A stretch of DNA of 64,000 bases from Vibrio chagasii (GCF_024347355.1 NZ_AP025465.1:1302001-1366000), one strand, 5' to 3'; shown: positions 37,978-47,889, counted from the first letter of the stretch. Notes: generated by a model not told the origin, from the letters alone. Program-made: numbers and translations.

Positions 37978-40830
37978 CTAGCTGTTGATTAGGCTTAAGC
38001 CGCTTGGTAAAGCATCACCAAACACACGCTTAGATTCGCTCTCGGACAGCTCAGTTACTTCACTAACCAGCGTTAACCAAGACTCTGGAACCTTGCTCTG
38101 CTTTAGCTTCTCAATTACTTGATTACGGTAATCGTCAGAGATATCGAACTGTCGGTCGCCAGTCTTGCGACAAATCATCACAGCAGCAAAGGCAATCATC
38201 TGCTCTTTCTGCCAGTTCTGCTCAAGTAATTTTGGTAACCACTGCTCTGCTTGCTCTCTAGGAATCATGCTGTGCTGGCTGCCATATAACGGAGTTCTTG
38301 AAGCTAATCGACCTAGTGCCCACCAATGCGCTTGTTCAAACTGGTTGTGATTGATCGCTTTGCTTAGGAACCAAGACGCAAGAAGCACTTTGTCTTCCAC
38401 TTCGAGTTGCTCAAGGGATGCCGCCAATCTAACCATGGCTTCATAACCATTGTCTTGGGCATCTTTAGCACTCTTAGGGTTTTTCATTGCACCTGGGTGA
38501 AGGTACTTAGCAATGTCGGCCAAGATTGTCTCTTGCTGCTCTTGGTTTAAACCACCGGCAACACGACGCCAGAAGACCCACCAGTCCGTCCAACCTTGGT
38601 GATTCTTAAACTGGATGTTTTGTTGATAAAGGCCCCAAATTTGCTCGATACGCCATGAGTCCGTTGGATCACCAAAGCCAGGGCGCAGCGAGTAACCCGC
38701 TAAACGCAGCCAGTTCTTCTCGTGTGCCTCTGAGCGACGACGACGTTTACGACCTAACGAGAAGCTATCGAATAGATGACGGAGGGTGGTGAAATCCCAC
38801 TCATCGCGTTTACCGAGTCGTTTCTCAAGATCTTTAGACAGAGTCTTGATCTCTTTCGATTCTGCACTCTTCTTATTGCCGCTGTAGAGGCGAGAAATCA
38901 GCTCTTTACACTCATCCAATCTTGGATGAAGTTTAGAGTTATCGGATTCTTCACCTTGCTTGTTTCTGACTTCAAATTCTAACAACCAACGTTTCGAGTC
39001 ATCTTCAGTACTCACGCACTCCATTTTCAGTGTGCCGACTTCGGTTAACTGACAAGCGAGCAGCACTTCAACACGCTCTTTTTGGTTAGCTTGAAGCTCT
39101 GCTGTACCTGAGCCTTCCAGCGTCGAGATGTAAGGTGGAAGAGGGGAGAATAGGTCAGGATCAACATCGACCATTACACCGTTTTGGATGGCAGTATCGT
39201 GAGCGATTTGATCGTGTGTTGAAGTCAGTAGGTTAAAACGAACCGGTTCGCCCAGCGTCAAAGAGAAACGACGACTGTTCAAACGGATTTCTTGGCCTTC
39301 TTCGGTACCTTTAGCAAGTAGACACAACGCTTTACCCATCTTGTTCTTTTCTTGTAGATGTAAGAAATAAGAGCGAGCAGCACCGCCACCGATTTTAAGT
39401 TGGGCACCACGGCGTGCCTTACCAAACGCAACCGCACCAAGGGCAACAGACCAATCTGGGTGAGGGTTATCTAATACTGTGATTGGAGCGCCGTTCCAGT
39501 TACCTAGAAGCTGAGTAATACGCTCTGTTACAAGTTCACTGTTGAAGACACCACCGTTAAGCAGCACACCGACAGGAATAGCCGGTTTGGTGTCATCGAA
39601 TTGAACCGCATCTGAATTTTGTAGCGCCGCTTTAGACACTTGCTGATGCGTTGTCAGAAACTCTGCAACGTGTTTACTTACCGCAGGGTCAGCAACGTAA
39701 GGTAGGCCGAATTCAACCACCGCGCTGCGACGCTTGTCTGGCGTTTCGGTAAACTCAGAGAGTGGGAAGAAACCTTCGAGTGCGATTTGATGAACTTCTT
39801 GCTTGGTTAAGCCAATACTCTTAGTGCCACCTAATAGCTTCGAACCGCTACCGAGCATGGTGATCTTTACATCGTCAGGCGCATCAGCAGAAAGCAGGCT
39901 CTCCTTTGCTGCTCGAGTTTGCTGAATCAGCTTGGTGAGGCTAGAGGCATTCAGCTTCTTATTTTGATTGAAGCGCTGTTCGGCTAGGTGAGCGAGGGCT
40001 AAATCTAGGTTATCACCACCCAGCATTAAGTGTTCGCCAACGCCGATACGGTCGAGTGCTAGTTGGTTATGACCAGCATTATCTGCATCGCTATCCCCAT
40101 TGAACTGGGCTTCAATTAAGCTTAAGTCGGTAGTACCACCGCCGACATCACACACTAAGATCAATGGGATCTGTTGAAGCTCATCCGCCGCCGTTTGCTG
40201 GTGGCGCGCATACCAGTCGTAACAAACCGCTTGAGGCTCTTCGAGCAATAGAATCTTACCTAAGCCTGCAAGTTCTGCGGCTTCAAGTGTCAGCTTACGA
40301 GCTGTCTCATCGAATGATGCAGGAACCGTTACAACAACATCTTGGTCTTCAAGTTTGTTGCTTGGGTTACGGTAGTTCCATGCTTGGCGAATGTGATTTA
40401 GGTAGCTCGCACTCGCGACAACTGGCGATACTTTATCGACATCTGCTGCGCCGGCCCAAGGGAGAATGTCTGAGCTACGATCCACCGCTTGGTGCGATAA
40501 CCAACTCTTCGCACTCGATACTTGTCGACCTTCAACCTTCGCGCCTAATTCACGCGCCCACTCACCGACGATAACATTCTTGATATCGCCTTCAACTGGG
40601 TTTGGTTCCCACGGCATAGTTAGGTCTGAAGGGGAGATTTGACCTTGTGCAGGGTGGTAACGAAACGATGGGAGTAGAGGCTTACGAACCACTTCACCAG
40701 GGCCGATAAGCTGATCGATTTCGAAAAGGGAAATGGGAGCGTGTTGTAGGTCGTCGTTAATTTCACAGTAGGCAACCACAGTGTTGGTTGTACCTAAGTC
40801 AATGCCGACTAAAAAACGAGGAGTTGCCAT
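37978..40830 (-). CDS. Large Hsp70-like ATPase (950 aa)
   Basis: Begins with the Hsp70 phosphate-1 motif (FLVGIDLGTTNTVVAY), has the phosphate-2 motif in VCDVGGGTTDLSL and DQDVVVTVPASFDETARKLT, so the actin-like ATPase is complete. At 950 residues it is about 300 longer than DnaK; the C-terminal 300-400 residues (from about 590) are a helical extension of DUF3731-like type rather than a DnaK substrate-binding domain. It follows a second Hsp70 gene and a DUF2760 gene on the same strand, with a 153-base gap holding a terminator-like hairpin. Clients and partners are unknown; no DnaJ or GrpE gene is near. Confidence 0.85.
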   Translation of the reverse strand: MATPRFLVGIDLGTTNTVVAYCEINDDLQHAPISLFEIDQLIGPGEVVRKPLLPSFRYHPAQGQISPSDLTMPWEPNPVEGDIKNVIVGEWARELGAKVEGRQVSSAKSWLSHQAVDRSSDILPWAGAADVDKVSPVVASASYLNHIRQAWNYRNPSNKLEDQDVVVTVPASFDETARKLTLEAAELAGLGKILLLEEPQAVCYDWYARHQQTAADELQQIPLILVCDVGGGTTDLSLIEAQFNGDSDADNAGHNQLALDRIGVGEHLMLGGDNLDLALAHLAEQRFNQNKKLNASSLTKLIQQTRAAKESLLSADAPDDVKITMLGSGSKLLGGTKSIGLTKQEVHQIALEGFFPLSEFTETPDKRRSAVVEFGLPYVADPAVSKHVAEFLTTHQQVSKAALQNSDAVQFDDTKPAIPVGVLLNGGVFNSELVTERITQLLGNWNGAPITVLDNPHPDWSVALGAVAFGKARRGAQLKIGGGAARSYFLHLQEKNKMGKALCLLAKGTEEGQEIRLNSRRFSLTLGEPVRFNLLTSTHDQIAHDTAIQNGVMVDVDPDLFSPLPPYISTLEGSGTAELQANQKERVEVLLACQLTEVGTLKMECVSTEDDSKRWLLEFEVRNKQGEESDNSKLHPRLDECKELISRLYSGNKKSAESKEIKTLSKDLEKRLGKRDEWDFTTLRHLFDSFSLGRKRRRRSEAHEKNWLRLAGYSLRPGFGDPTDSWRIEQIWGLYQQNIQFKNHQGWTDWWVFWRRVAGGLNQEQQETILADIAKYLHPGAMKNPKSAKDAQDNGYEAMVRLAASLEQLEVEDKVLLASWFLSKAINHNQFEQAHWWALGRLASRTPLYGSQHSMIPREQAEQWLPKLLEQNWQKEQMIAFAAVMICRKTGDRQFDISDDYRNQVIEKLKQSKVPESWLTLVSEVTELSESESKRVFGDALPSGLSLINS

Positions 40831-40942
40831 ACAAAACCTTATTCTTCCAGAGTGATGACCAGTGTATTGATAGTTTTGGTCTTATTGTTGTTATTCGTAT
40901 ACGTCGTTCCTGAGAAACAGGTAGGACTGAATTGGGAGCGGT

Positions 40943-40977
40943 ATTGATAAAATAACGGCACCCGCTAAGGTGCCGTT
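40943..40977 (-). terminator. Intercistronic terminator-like hairpin between two Hsp70 genes
   Basis: On the minus strand, AACGGCACC / GGTGCCGTT with a 6-base loop is followed by ATTTTAT. It may cut expression of the larger Hsp70 relative to the first two genes. Confidence 0.65.
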
Positions 40978-40983
40978 GATTCA

Positions 40984-42912
40984 TTATGCTTCGTCGTTTG
41001 AGTCGTTGTTCGAATCTTCACGAACGTCGAACTCAACGTGCCATTTCTGACCATTATCAGTGGCAATCGCTTCTAGGTATAAAGTACCAAGCTCAGTAAC
41101 GCGAGAAGCCAAAGTAACCGGAACTACTTCACCTTCGCGACGGCCTTCAGAAACTGGCAGTGTTACTTGGATTTCAGGAAGCTCATCGAGCTCTTCTGGC
41201 ACCCAGTGATCAAGATGAGTACCAGCTTGATCTTCACGGCGAGTTGTTGAACCGAAGAACTGGAAGTGAACTGGCTGACCAATCACTAGGCCAAATTCTT
41301 GGCTAGGTACTTGAACGCTTGAGCCTTCTTCCATACCAAATGGAGCAACACATAGCGCCTCCATTGGAGGAGCCATACCTGGGATTGCAGGCATCGCGCT
41401 TTCAATACCTACGTAGTAAGCAGAAGCGATACCACCACGGATACGAACGCCTTGACCACGACGTACCGCGCCGTAGTAAGAAGCACCACTTGCAACCGCA
41501 AGGTCTAGGTCTAGGCCTGAAAGTTGTTTAGCAAATTCAGCGTCAGCATTGATCAACCACTCGTTGATTGTGTCTGAAAGACGATCAGCAAGTAGGTTAG
41601 ATTTTAGAACACCACCGTTGAACAGGATTGCTGTTGGTTTGATGAAGTCAGCAGCAGGCGCTTCAGCACCTGGCATGCCCGGCATATTTGCAAACGGATT
41701 GAAATCTTGCTGAGCCGTTTCACCATTTCCAGAAAGCGCGTTCGCTTGCTTAGAAAGGAATGCGGCAATGTGACGAGTGATACCTGCATCTTGTGCGTAA
41801 GGCAGACCCATTTGAGTCAGTGCACCACGCGTTTTTTGTACCGGGTGATCAGTCACAGCAACTTTAGGGAAGAAGCCATCAACCAATGTTTGTTGTACTT
41901 CTTGCTGAGTCAGTTCTGTTTTTAGCGTCGCGCCAAGTAGCTTAGAGCCACGGCTAGGAACCACGATTGGCACAGCTTGAAGCTCTGCATCGTTCAGTAG
42001 CGCTTCTTTTGCGTCACGACATGCGTGTGTCATCGCTTGAACTTGCCAAGGTGCCAGTTCTTTGCCTTCTTGTGCTAGCTTCATCTTCAAGCGGTAAGCC
42101 AGAGCTAAGTCCATGTTGTCGCCGCCAAGTAGGATGTGTTCACCTACAGCGATACGGTTCAGGCTCAGGTTGCCATCGTCTTGAGTCACTTCAACTAAAG
42201 AAAGGTCGGTAGTACCACCACCGATATCCACAACCAATACGATGTCGCCAACGTCTACTTCGTCACGCCACTTGTCGTTGCTGTTATCGATCCAGCTATA
42301 AAGCGCTGCTTGAGGCTCTTCTAAAAGCGTTAGATGAGTGAAACCAACATTACGTGCAGCTTCAGCTGTTAAATCACGAGCGGCAGGGTCAAACGAAGCA
42401 GGAACCGTGATCGTTACGTCTTGGTCTGCCAGTTTGTGTTCTGGGTTCGCGTGGTTCCAAGCGTCTTTAAGATGCTCAAGATAAAGCTCAGTTGTCTTAA
42501 GCGGAGATACTTTTTCTACTTCTTCTGGGCTACCTGCAGGTAGGAAAGCATCACGACGGTTTACACCACCGTGGCATAGCCAAGATTTCGCACTAGCGAC
42601 CAAACGGATAGGGGTTTTAGAACCAAGGTTACGAGCAATCGCACCAACCAGTGCTTTTGGCTCAGAAGACCAAGGTAGAACACGTGATGCTTCGTTCATT
42701 TCGTGCTCGTGCGGTTGGTATAGGAACGAGCCAAGTTGGCTGCGAGTTTCTACTGTACCAGGAGCAGTAAGCTGAGGAATTGGCATTACCTCAACACGTG
42801 CATCTTCATTCGTTGTGTCGATGTAAGACAAAACGCAGTGTGTAGTACCTAAATCGATACCAACGCTGAATTTAGGTGCTTGCTGTTCTTGTGAATGTTC
42901 TTGGTGTTCCAT
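40984..42912 (-). CDS. Hsp70 family protein, DnaK-sized (642 aa)
   Basis: A diverged Hsp70. It has FSVGIDLGTTHCVLSY and VVDIGGGTTDLSL nucleotide-binding motifs and the shared SAKSWLCHGGVNRRDA segment also seen in the larger neighbour (SAKSWLSHQAVDR), indicating common descent. The end lacks the DnaK-type lid and finishes VTELGTLYLEAIATDN...EFDVRED. It is the middle gene of a three-gene set: its ATG shares one base with the stop of the DUF2760 gene (TAATG), so translation is coupled. A membrane-linked chaperone role is inferred. Confidence 0.88.
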   Translation of the reverse strand: MEHQEHSQEQQAPKFSVGIDLGTTHCVLSYIDTTNEDARVEVMPIPQLTAPGTVETRSQLGSFLYQPHEHEMNEASRVLPWSSEPKALVGAIARNLGSKTPIRLVASAKSWLCHGGVNRRDAFLPAGSPEEVEKVSPLKTTELYLEHLKDAWNHANPEHKLADQDVTITVPASFDPAARDLTAEAARNVGFTHLTLLEEPQAALYSWIDNSNDKWRDEVDVGDIVLVVDIGGGTTDLSLVEVTQDDGNLSLNRIAVGEHILLGGDNMDLALAYRLKMKLAQEGKELAPWQVQAMTHACRDAKEALLNDAELQAVPIVVPSRGSKLLGATLKTELTQQEVQQTLVDGFFPKVAVTDHPVQKTRGALTQMGLPYAQDAGITRHIAAFLSKQANALSGNGETAQQDFNPFANMPGMPGAEAPAADFIKPTAILFNGGVLKSNLLADRLSDTINEWLINADAEFAKQLSGLDLDLAVASGASYYGAVRRGQGVRIRGGIASAYYVGIESAMPAIPGMAPPMEALCVAPFGMEEGSSVQVPSQEFGLVIGQPVHFQFFGSTTRREDQAGTHLDHWVPEELDELPEIQVTLPVSEGRREGEVVPVTLASRVTELGTLYLEAIATDNGQKWHVEFDVREDSNNDSNDEA

Positions 42913-43544
42913 TATAGCTCTACCTCTGCCGGTGCAATTACAGATGCATCGTAGTTTTCAGCAAGCTTAGGTAGGTTCATGTCAGTTGCTTTCCAGCCTT
43001 TGTGAACAAGTGTACCGTTGAATGGTGCGTTACCTGTTACGTTGCCTATTAGGCGGATTTCTTGAGGGTTGAAACCTTCAGCTACTGTGATGCGAGTCTC
43101 TTCATCTTCGCTGCGGATATGAGCAAGCGTTACGTAGTCTGCTAGTACTTTTTGACCGCCCGTGTGAATAACACGTGCAGCTGCGCCAACTTCTTCGTCA
43201 GAGAACGAAGTCAGGTCTTCTTTTAGGAAGTCGATTAGACGCGCTTCTTGCTGCATGATAGACAGCAATTGCATTGCAGAATCTGTTGGTGCTGTTGCCA
43301 GCTTAGATTCAACTTCTACTACTTTTTCGATGACTTTCTCTACTTCAACAACTTTTTCTACTTCGACAATCTTTTCAACTGGCTTTTCAACTTCAACGAT
43401 CTTTTCTACTGGTTTTTCTACGACTTTCTCAACCACTTTGGTTTTACGAGAAACGGCAATTAGCAGTAGTAAAACGCTTGATGCAGTAAGGCCTGCGTGA
43501 AGCATATCAAACGTCTGTGGGATTAGGTTCAAATCAACGATCAT
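42912..43544 (-). CDS. Membrane-anchored DUF2760 protein with Val-Glu-Lys repeat
   Basis: A 210-residue protein: one hydrophobic segment near the N-terminus (about 15-31), then residues 37-79 made almost only of V, E, K, I and P as repeated VEK and VEV units, then a compact C-terminal domain (about 80-210) of DUF2760 type. The repeat probably forms an extended charged rod spacing the domain from the membrane. It heads the operon with two Hsp70 genes, which is why I suppose that it recruits them. The function of DUF2760 is not known. Confidence 0.82.
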   Translation of the reverse strand: MIVDLNLIPQTFDMLHAGLTASSVLLLLIAVSRKTKVVEKVVEKPVEKIVEVEKPVEKIVEVEKVVEVEKVIEKVVEVESKLATAPTDSAMQLLSIMQQEARLIDFLKEDLTSFSDEEVGAAARVIHTGGQKVLADYVTLAHIRSEDEETRITVAEGFNPQEIRLIGNVTGNAPFNGTLVHKGWKATDMNLPKLAENYDASVIAPAEVEL

Positions 43545-43893
43545 AGTGATTTTTCTCTTTAAATTGATTTAACGGTATATTCGTCGGTTTCATGGAATAT
43601 ACAGGTTGGAAAGAAACGCCTTGGCACAAAACCAAAATGGTCGCTTTCAAGCTATAAATATGAATGGATACTAGCATATTCAAGGCTTAAGAGTGGTAAT
43701 TTATGTTTTCAAACAAGTGGTTTTTGAGTGTGTTAGCTTGAAATTTAGTCGAGATTTGGTCGATTTTTAACCTGCGATGTAAGGGCGAAGTAAACTGTGC
43801 ACGATTTATGTCATTTTTAGGACGAAAACTTAAATGGAGCATCATTCCCTTCCGTTATATACTTTTAGCTCATTGAGCCTAATTGGAACCTTT

Positions 43894-45432
43894 ATGCCAC
43901 ACACTACCGACCCACTAACAGGGTTGAAGAGACGGACGCTCCCACTGGTCGTATTTTCGGTCAGTTTTTTGATAACAGTGTTGTGTTTTATACTCGTCGC
44001 ACTTAACCAAAATCATGCTTTAAACATGAATTTGGACAGTTTTGCTAAACACCAAACACTGAGCTTGGAAGCGTTTATCGACAATGATGTGGCCTACATA
44101 GGTTCGGGTGCAAACTTCTTCTATTCGAATGATCCTGAAAATTGGGACAAGTTCGATCGATTCGCACAGCAAACCATTAACGGTTCAAAGAGCTTGATTG
44201 GCTTGCAGTGGATGCAGAAAGTTGCGGCAGATGAGATTGCCGAACATACCGCGAAAATGGAAGCAAAGTACCCATCTTACCGACTGTTCACCATCCCTAA
44301 ACATGAACCCAAAACCTATGGTTATCAGTTAGATGGTGGGCCTGCTTTTATTGCTACCGATATTTACCCGAATACTGAAGCGAATGACAGAGTGATTGGA
44401 TTCTACTCTGCACGCGAGCGATTTAAGCGTATTGTTGAAAATATTAAACAGACGCGCCAAGCGAATATCTCGGACAAAGTACGTCTGATTCAAGATGGTC
44501 TAACTCAAGATACGCCTAAGACAGGCATGCTGGTTTATCACCCTGTGTTTGAAGGCGAAAGTGATAACCTACTTGGCGTTGTGATTGGCGTGGTTCGTAC
44601 CACTTATTACTTTGAAAACCTGCTGGCATCAACTGTCGGTGATATGGACGTGTACATTCGCGTTACGGATACCGGGTTTGAAGCTGAAGACTCCCCAATT
44701 CTATTTGAAACTCAAGGTTATGCGGGCGTAACAGGTCACCATATAACTAAGACTATCGAATTGACCAACCGAAATTGGAAGATCGATTACAAGATAGACT
44801 CTTGTATCTCATTTTATGGCTACCTTGTACTAATTGGTATCGCGCTCGTCGGAACAACCATCTCACTGTTGTTAGCGTACATCGTGAATATGCAAATCAG
44901 AGAGAAAGAGCGCCTGTACCGCATGTTAGATAAAAGAACAGAAGAGCTCCGATTCCTTGCGAACCACGATAGCCTAACTGAAATCTATAACCGACGAGCT
45001 TTCAATAAGATGTTTGATAGGGCGGTTAAGCGAAGTGAGTCATTTAGCTTGATTGGGTTTGATGTCGATAAGTTTAAAAGCATCAATGACAAGTTTGGTC
45101 ACCCTGCTGGTGATGCTTTGCTTGTGCATGTCATCAAGTTGATTTCGGTAAACCTGAAAGAAGGGGATAACCTTTTCCGTTTGGGCGGAGATGAATTCTG
45201 TATTATTTCGAGCATCTCAAATCATGAAGCGCTAGACCGCTACTTACAATGCATACTAAATACAGTAAGCCACTCTCATTGTGAGCATAAAGGGCAACAG
45301 TTAAGCTGCACATTGAGTATTGGTGCCGCGATTCATACCAGTGAAGATACAGAAGAATTGCTGCAAAAAACAGACAATATGCTTTATCAAAGTAAGTCAA
45401 ATGGCCGAAATCGAGGCACAATTGCAGGCTAA
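43894..45432 (+). CDS. CHASE-GGDEF membrane diguanylate cyclase
   Basis: About 512 residues from the start chosen. A first span (about 17-37), a periplasmic CHASE domain (LIGLQWMQKV, GYQLDGGPAFIATDIYP), a second span and a cytoplasmic GGDEF (GGDEF motif intact in RLGGDEFCII). The inhibitory RxxD is KEGD here, so product inhibition is probably lost. The ATG at 43894 has GGA seven bases before; an upstream in-frame ATG at 43834 adds 20 residues and is also possible. CHASE domains bind small ligands such as cytokinins or peptides in other proteins; the ligand here is unknown. Confidence 0.9.
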   Translation: MPHTTDPLTGLKRRTLPLVVFSVSFLITVLCFILVALNQNHALNMNLDSFAKHQTLSLEAFIDNDVAYIGSGANFFYSNDPENWDKFDRFAQQTINGSKSLIGLQWMQKVAADEIAEHTAKMEAKYPSYRLFTIPKHEPKTYGYQLDGGPAFIATDIYPNTEANDRVIGFYSARERFKRIVENIKQTRQANISDKVRLIQDGLTQDTPKTGMLVYHPVFEGESDNLLGVVIGVVRTTYYFENLLASTVGDMDVYIRVTDTGFEAEDSPILFETQGYAGVTGHHITKTIELTNRNWKIDYKIDSCISFYGYLVLIGIALVGTTISLLLAYIVNMQIREKERLYRMLDKRTEELRFLANHDSLTEIYNRRAFNKMFDRAVKRSESFSLIGFDVDKFKSINDKFGHPAGDALLVHVIKLISVNLKEGDNLFRLGGDEFCIISSISNHEALDRYLQCILNTVSHSHCEHKGQQLSCTLSIGAAIHTSEDTEELLQKTDNMLYQSKSNGRNRGTIAG

Positions 45433-45519
45433 GTGAGCACTTGATGCAACTGGGGTCGAGTTCTGTATTGGGCTCATGTACAATTTCACAAAATTTTTTA
45501 CGAGAGAATTAGGCGACGT

Positions 45520-46050
45520 ATGAATCACAATCGAGTGGTGTGTTTCGATTTGGAAATGTGCTGTTGGAGCGAAAATGGTGTAGGAACAACAGGCGAGATC
45601 ATTGAAGTGGGTCTTGCTGAGATTGATCTAGCATCTGGAACCATCGTGAAACGAGCGCAATACTACGTTAAGCCAGAAAAAGACGAAGTCTCTCAGTTCT
45701 GTGCCGAGCTAACCGGCATTACTCCACGCAAAATCGAAAAGCAGGGTCGTCCGCTAGAGTCAGTCATCAAATCGATGATCAAGAACTTCGGTGGTCCTAA
45801 CAAGATCTATGCTGCGTGGGGACGCGATGACCTGATTTTACACAAAGAGTGTCAAGAGAAAGGCATCGAGCCACCATTTAGCGAGTTCATCAACATTGCG
45901 ACGCTTTATCGCGTGCAGAACCGCTTGAAAGACAAACGCATCGGCCATCGAGCGGCTCAAGAAGCAAAAGACATCGAGTGGGAAGGTCGCCAGCATTCTG
46001 GTTATGTTGATGCTTATAACTTGGCAAAGCTTGCTCTGACGATGCTTTAG
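45520..46050 (+). CDS. DEDDh 3'-5' exonuclease (KapD-like)
   Basis: A 176-residue single-domain nuclease. Exo I is VVCFDLEMCCW with Asp and Glu, followed by AAWGRDDLILHKEC for Exo II, and HSGYVDAYNLAKLAL for Exo III with His and Asp, so the active site is complete. KapD/ERI-1-like members trim RNA or DNA ends. It is monocistronic. Its terminator is shared with the convergent LruC gene. Confidence 0.88.
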   Translation: MNHNRVVCFDLEMCCWSENGVGTTGEIIEVGLAEIDLASGTIVKRAQYYVKPEKDEVSQFCAELTGITPRKIEKQGRPLESVIKSMIKNFGGPNKIYAAWGRDDLILHKECQEKGIEPPFSEFINIATLYRVQNRLKDKRIGHRAAQEAKDIEWEGRQHSGYVDAYNLAKLALTML

Positions 46051-46112
46051 TAACTGCCCTTTATATTGTAGGTTGAACCGCGATTAAGTAGAACATCTGA
46101 AGAATAAGCGAC

Positions 46113-46153
46113 AAAAACCTCTATTTATCCGTTGGGCAAATAGAGGTTTTTTT
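46113..46153 (+). terminator. Bidirectional terminator between the exonuclease and LruC genes
   Basis: Stem AAAAACCTCTATTT / AAATAGAGGTTTTT with an 11-base loop, T-runs on both strands. Confidence 0.9.
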
Positions 46154-46195
46154 ATTTATTACTATAAGGTTAGTTGTTCTTTACTTAAATTGTAA

Positions 46196-47887
46196 CTACC
46201 ACACTTTATTGAGTTCAGGTGATAAGAACCAGGTGTTGTTTTTTGCCCCGCCAGACTGTGCCCATTCTATTATGTCAGGATAAGCGTCAGTGGTGTCAAT
46301 TCTTTCAAGGGGGTGGGACCAAGACATTGGTATATCTAAAGCCCATGGCAACCCGTTACTTGTCTGATAATATTCATAGTAATCTACACTTGAATCGTCA
46401 GCACCGACTCCAAAAAGATCGGTATCTGCTAGATCAGTATTCGGGTAGTTCATCAAGTGAATCTCTTGGCTACGATGGTCTGACTTGTAGATAAATGGAT
46501 TGAAATTCTCGTCATTAATATTCCTAGTAGAACCATTAATGATCAATGAAATGCTGTATGGAACGACATCTCTATTATCTCCTGATTGTGTATTGTAGAA
46601 GTTGTACTCTGCGTTACTCGGCAACATGTTGGTAATGTTTTCAATGACCGTAAATACTAATTCTCCATCATGCCCCATTTCAGGTGACAAATTATCTGTT
46701 GAACCGTTATAAGTTTTAGTCAACGAGCTCACATCTGATTCATCTAGACCAAGTAAAGAAATGGCAAAACTGTTTTCTTGTGTAGCCCCTCGAGCAACGG
46801 CTTCTCCTTCATAATCAAAACGAGTGACTCTGTTGTTTGCATTCGTATATATTCCCAAAGCGTAGTAAGTAACGAAATCATTGAGATCATAATCGCCTTC
46901 ATAAGGCCATAGGTCTTCAAAGCTTAAAGTATACCATCCGTCAGTAGGCGTCCGTCTGTAAAAGGCAATCGTTGGATCATTCGGAGCATAATCATTTTCG
47001 TCCGGTATGCCGTCCCCATCAGTATCGCCAATTTCTGGCCAAGATATTTCAGCGATACCACTGATCAAATCGTTGGAGTCGATGGCCGTGACTTGAACCT
47101 TCCAAAGTTCACCATCAGCCGTTTGGCTCGAAGTCAGTATGGCACCGCTATTGTTACTTTTACCAACGAATTCATCATCTACATAAAAACCTTGGCCAAC
47201 ATCGACGAACCATCGGTAATGGTAGGTGACAGAGTCTGAGTCCGGGTCATGTGGGGTAGGCCCCGTCACAGTCACTATTAGATTGTCATCATTACCAACG
47301 CTGTTACTCCAATTAAGGTTAGGCGTAAATGGTGGGCTGTTATCTATTACTTTATAGGTGATGCTTACCTGGCTGTAAGAGAGTGTGGTAAGCCAACCGT
47401 CTCTGTTAACATCAATATCTAAGTCGACTTCTACGAGCCCATCATCGAGTGAGGTAACGGGTAAGTCAAATACTGTGGTTGACCACTTTCTATTTGTGCC
47501 CTGTAAAAAGCCTGGGGTGAGCGTGGTGCCGTCTACCGAAATGCTATCATACTCGCCGTTTTCACCATGATGTGCTTCCGAATCGACATCATAAGCGTAG
47601 ATCGTCAGTGTTGCAGCTGTGAATTGTGCTCCAGTAGGTACTGAAATGTCGTGTAGCCATGAATAGTCTTGGTCATGTCTGCTGTATCTACCGAAGCCAT
47701 ATCGATTGCTTGCAGGTACGCTATAATGTGGAGGAGTACTGTTATTATCAATCTCTTGTGTGATAGTGATAGTCCCGTCAGCGTTGATGGTCGAAGAGTT
47801 TTTGGACGCGGCACAAAAAACCTGGTTAGAGAAAGCACTCCAAGTAATCGTTCCGAGTAAGATAATGGATGTATATGTATTATTCAC
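46196..47887 (-). CDS. Secreted LruC domain-containing protein
   Basis: About 563 residues. I prefer a GTG start at 47887 because GGAGGA lies six bases upstream; the frame also opens ten codons earlier without support. A signal sequence (NNTYTSIILLGTITWSAFSNQVFCAA) is followed by beta-sandwich-like domains and, at about 300-570, an LruC domain with the mark FEDLWPYEGDYDLNDFV and an acidic, possibly calcium-binding GDTDGDGIPDENDYAPND. LruC-type proteins are surface or secreted and their role is not known. It begins two bases after a lipoprotein gene, so they form one operon. Confidence 0.85.
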   Translation of the reverse strand: MNNTYTSIILLGTITWSAFSNQVFCAASKNSSTINADGTITITQEIDNNSTPPHYSVPASNRYGFGRYSRHDQDYSWLHDISVPTGAQFTAATLTIYAYDVDSEAHHGENGEYDSISVDGTTLTPGFLQGTNRKWSTTVFDLPVTSLDDGLVEVDLDIDVNRDGWLTTLSYSQVSITYKVIDNSPPFTPNLNWSNSVGNDDNLIVTVTGPTPHDPDSDSVTYHYRWFVDVGQGFYVDDEFVGKSNNSGAILTSSQTADGELWKVQVTAIDSNDLISGIAEISWPEIGDTDGDGIPDENDYAPNDPTIAFYRRTPTDGWYTLSFEDLWPYEGDYDLNDFVTYYALGIYTNANNRVTRFDYEGEAVARGATQENSFAISLLGLDESDVSSLTKTYNGSTDNLSPEMGHDGELVFTVIENITNMLPSNAEYNFYNTQSGDNRDVVPYSISLIINGSTRNINDENFNPFIYKSDHRSQEIHLMNYPNTDLADTDLFGVGADDSSVDYYEYYQTSNGLPWALDIPMSWSHPLERIDTTDAYPDIIEWAQSGGAKNNTWFLSPELNKVW

Positions 47888-47889
47888 TT

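Noticed and set aside
43248..43500. Two plus-strand ORFs very rich in Phe, Tyr, Ser and Thr, looking like leader peptides
   Set aside because: They are exactly antisense to the VEK repeats of the DUF2760 gene; the odd composition follows from the GAA/AAA/GTT codons of that gene, and no ribosome site or downstream gene fits.
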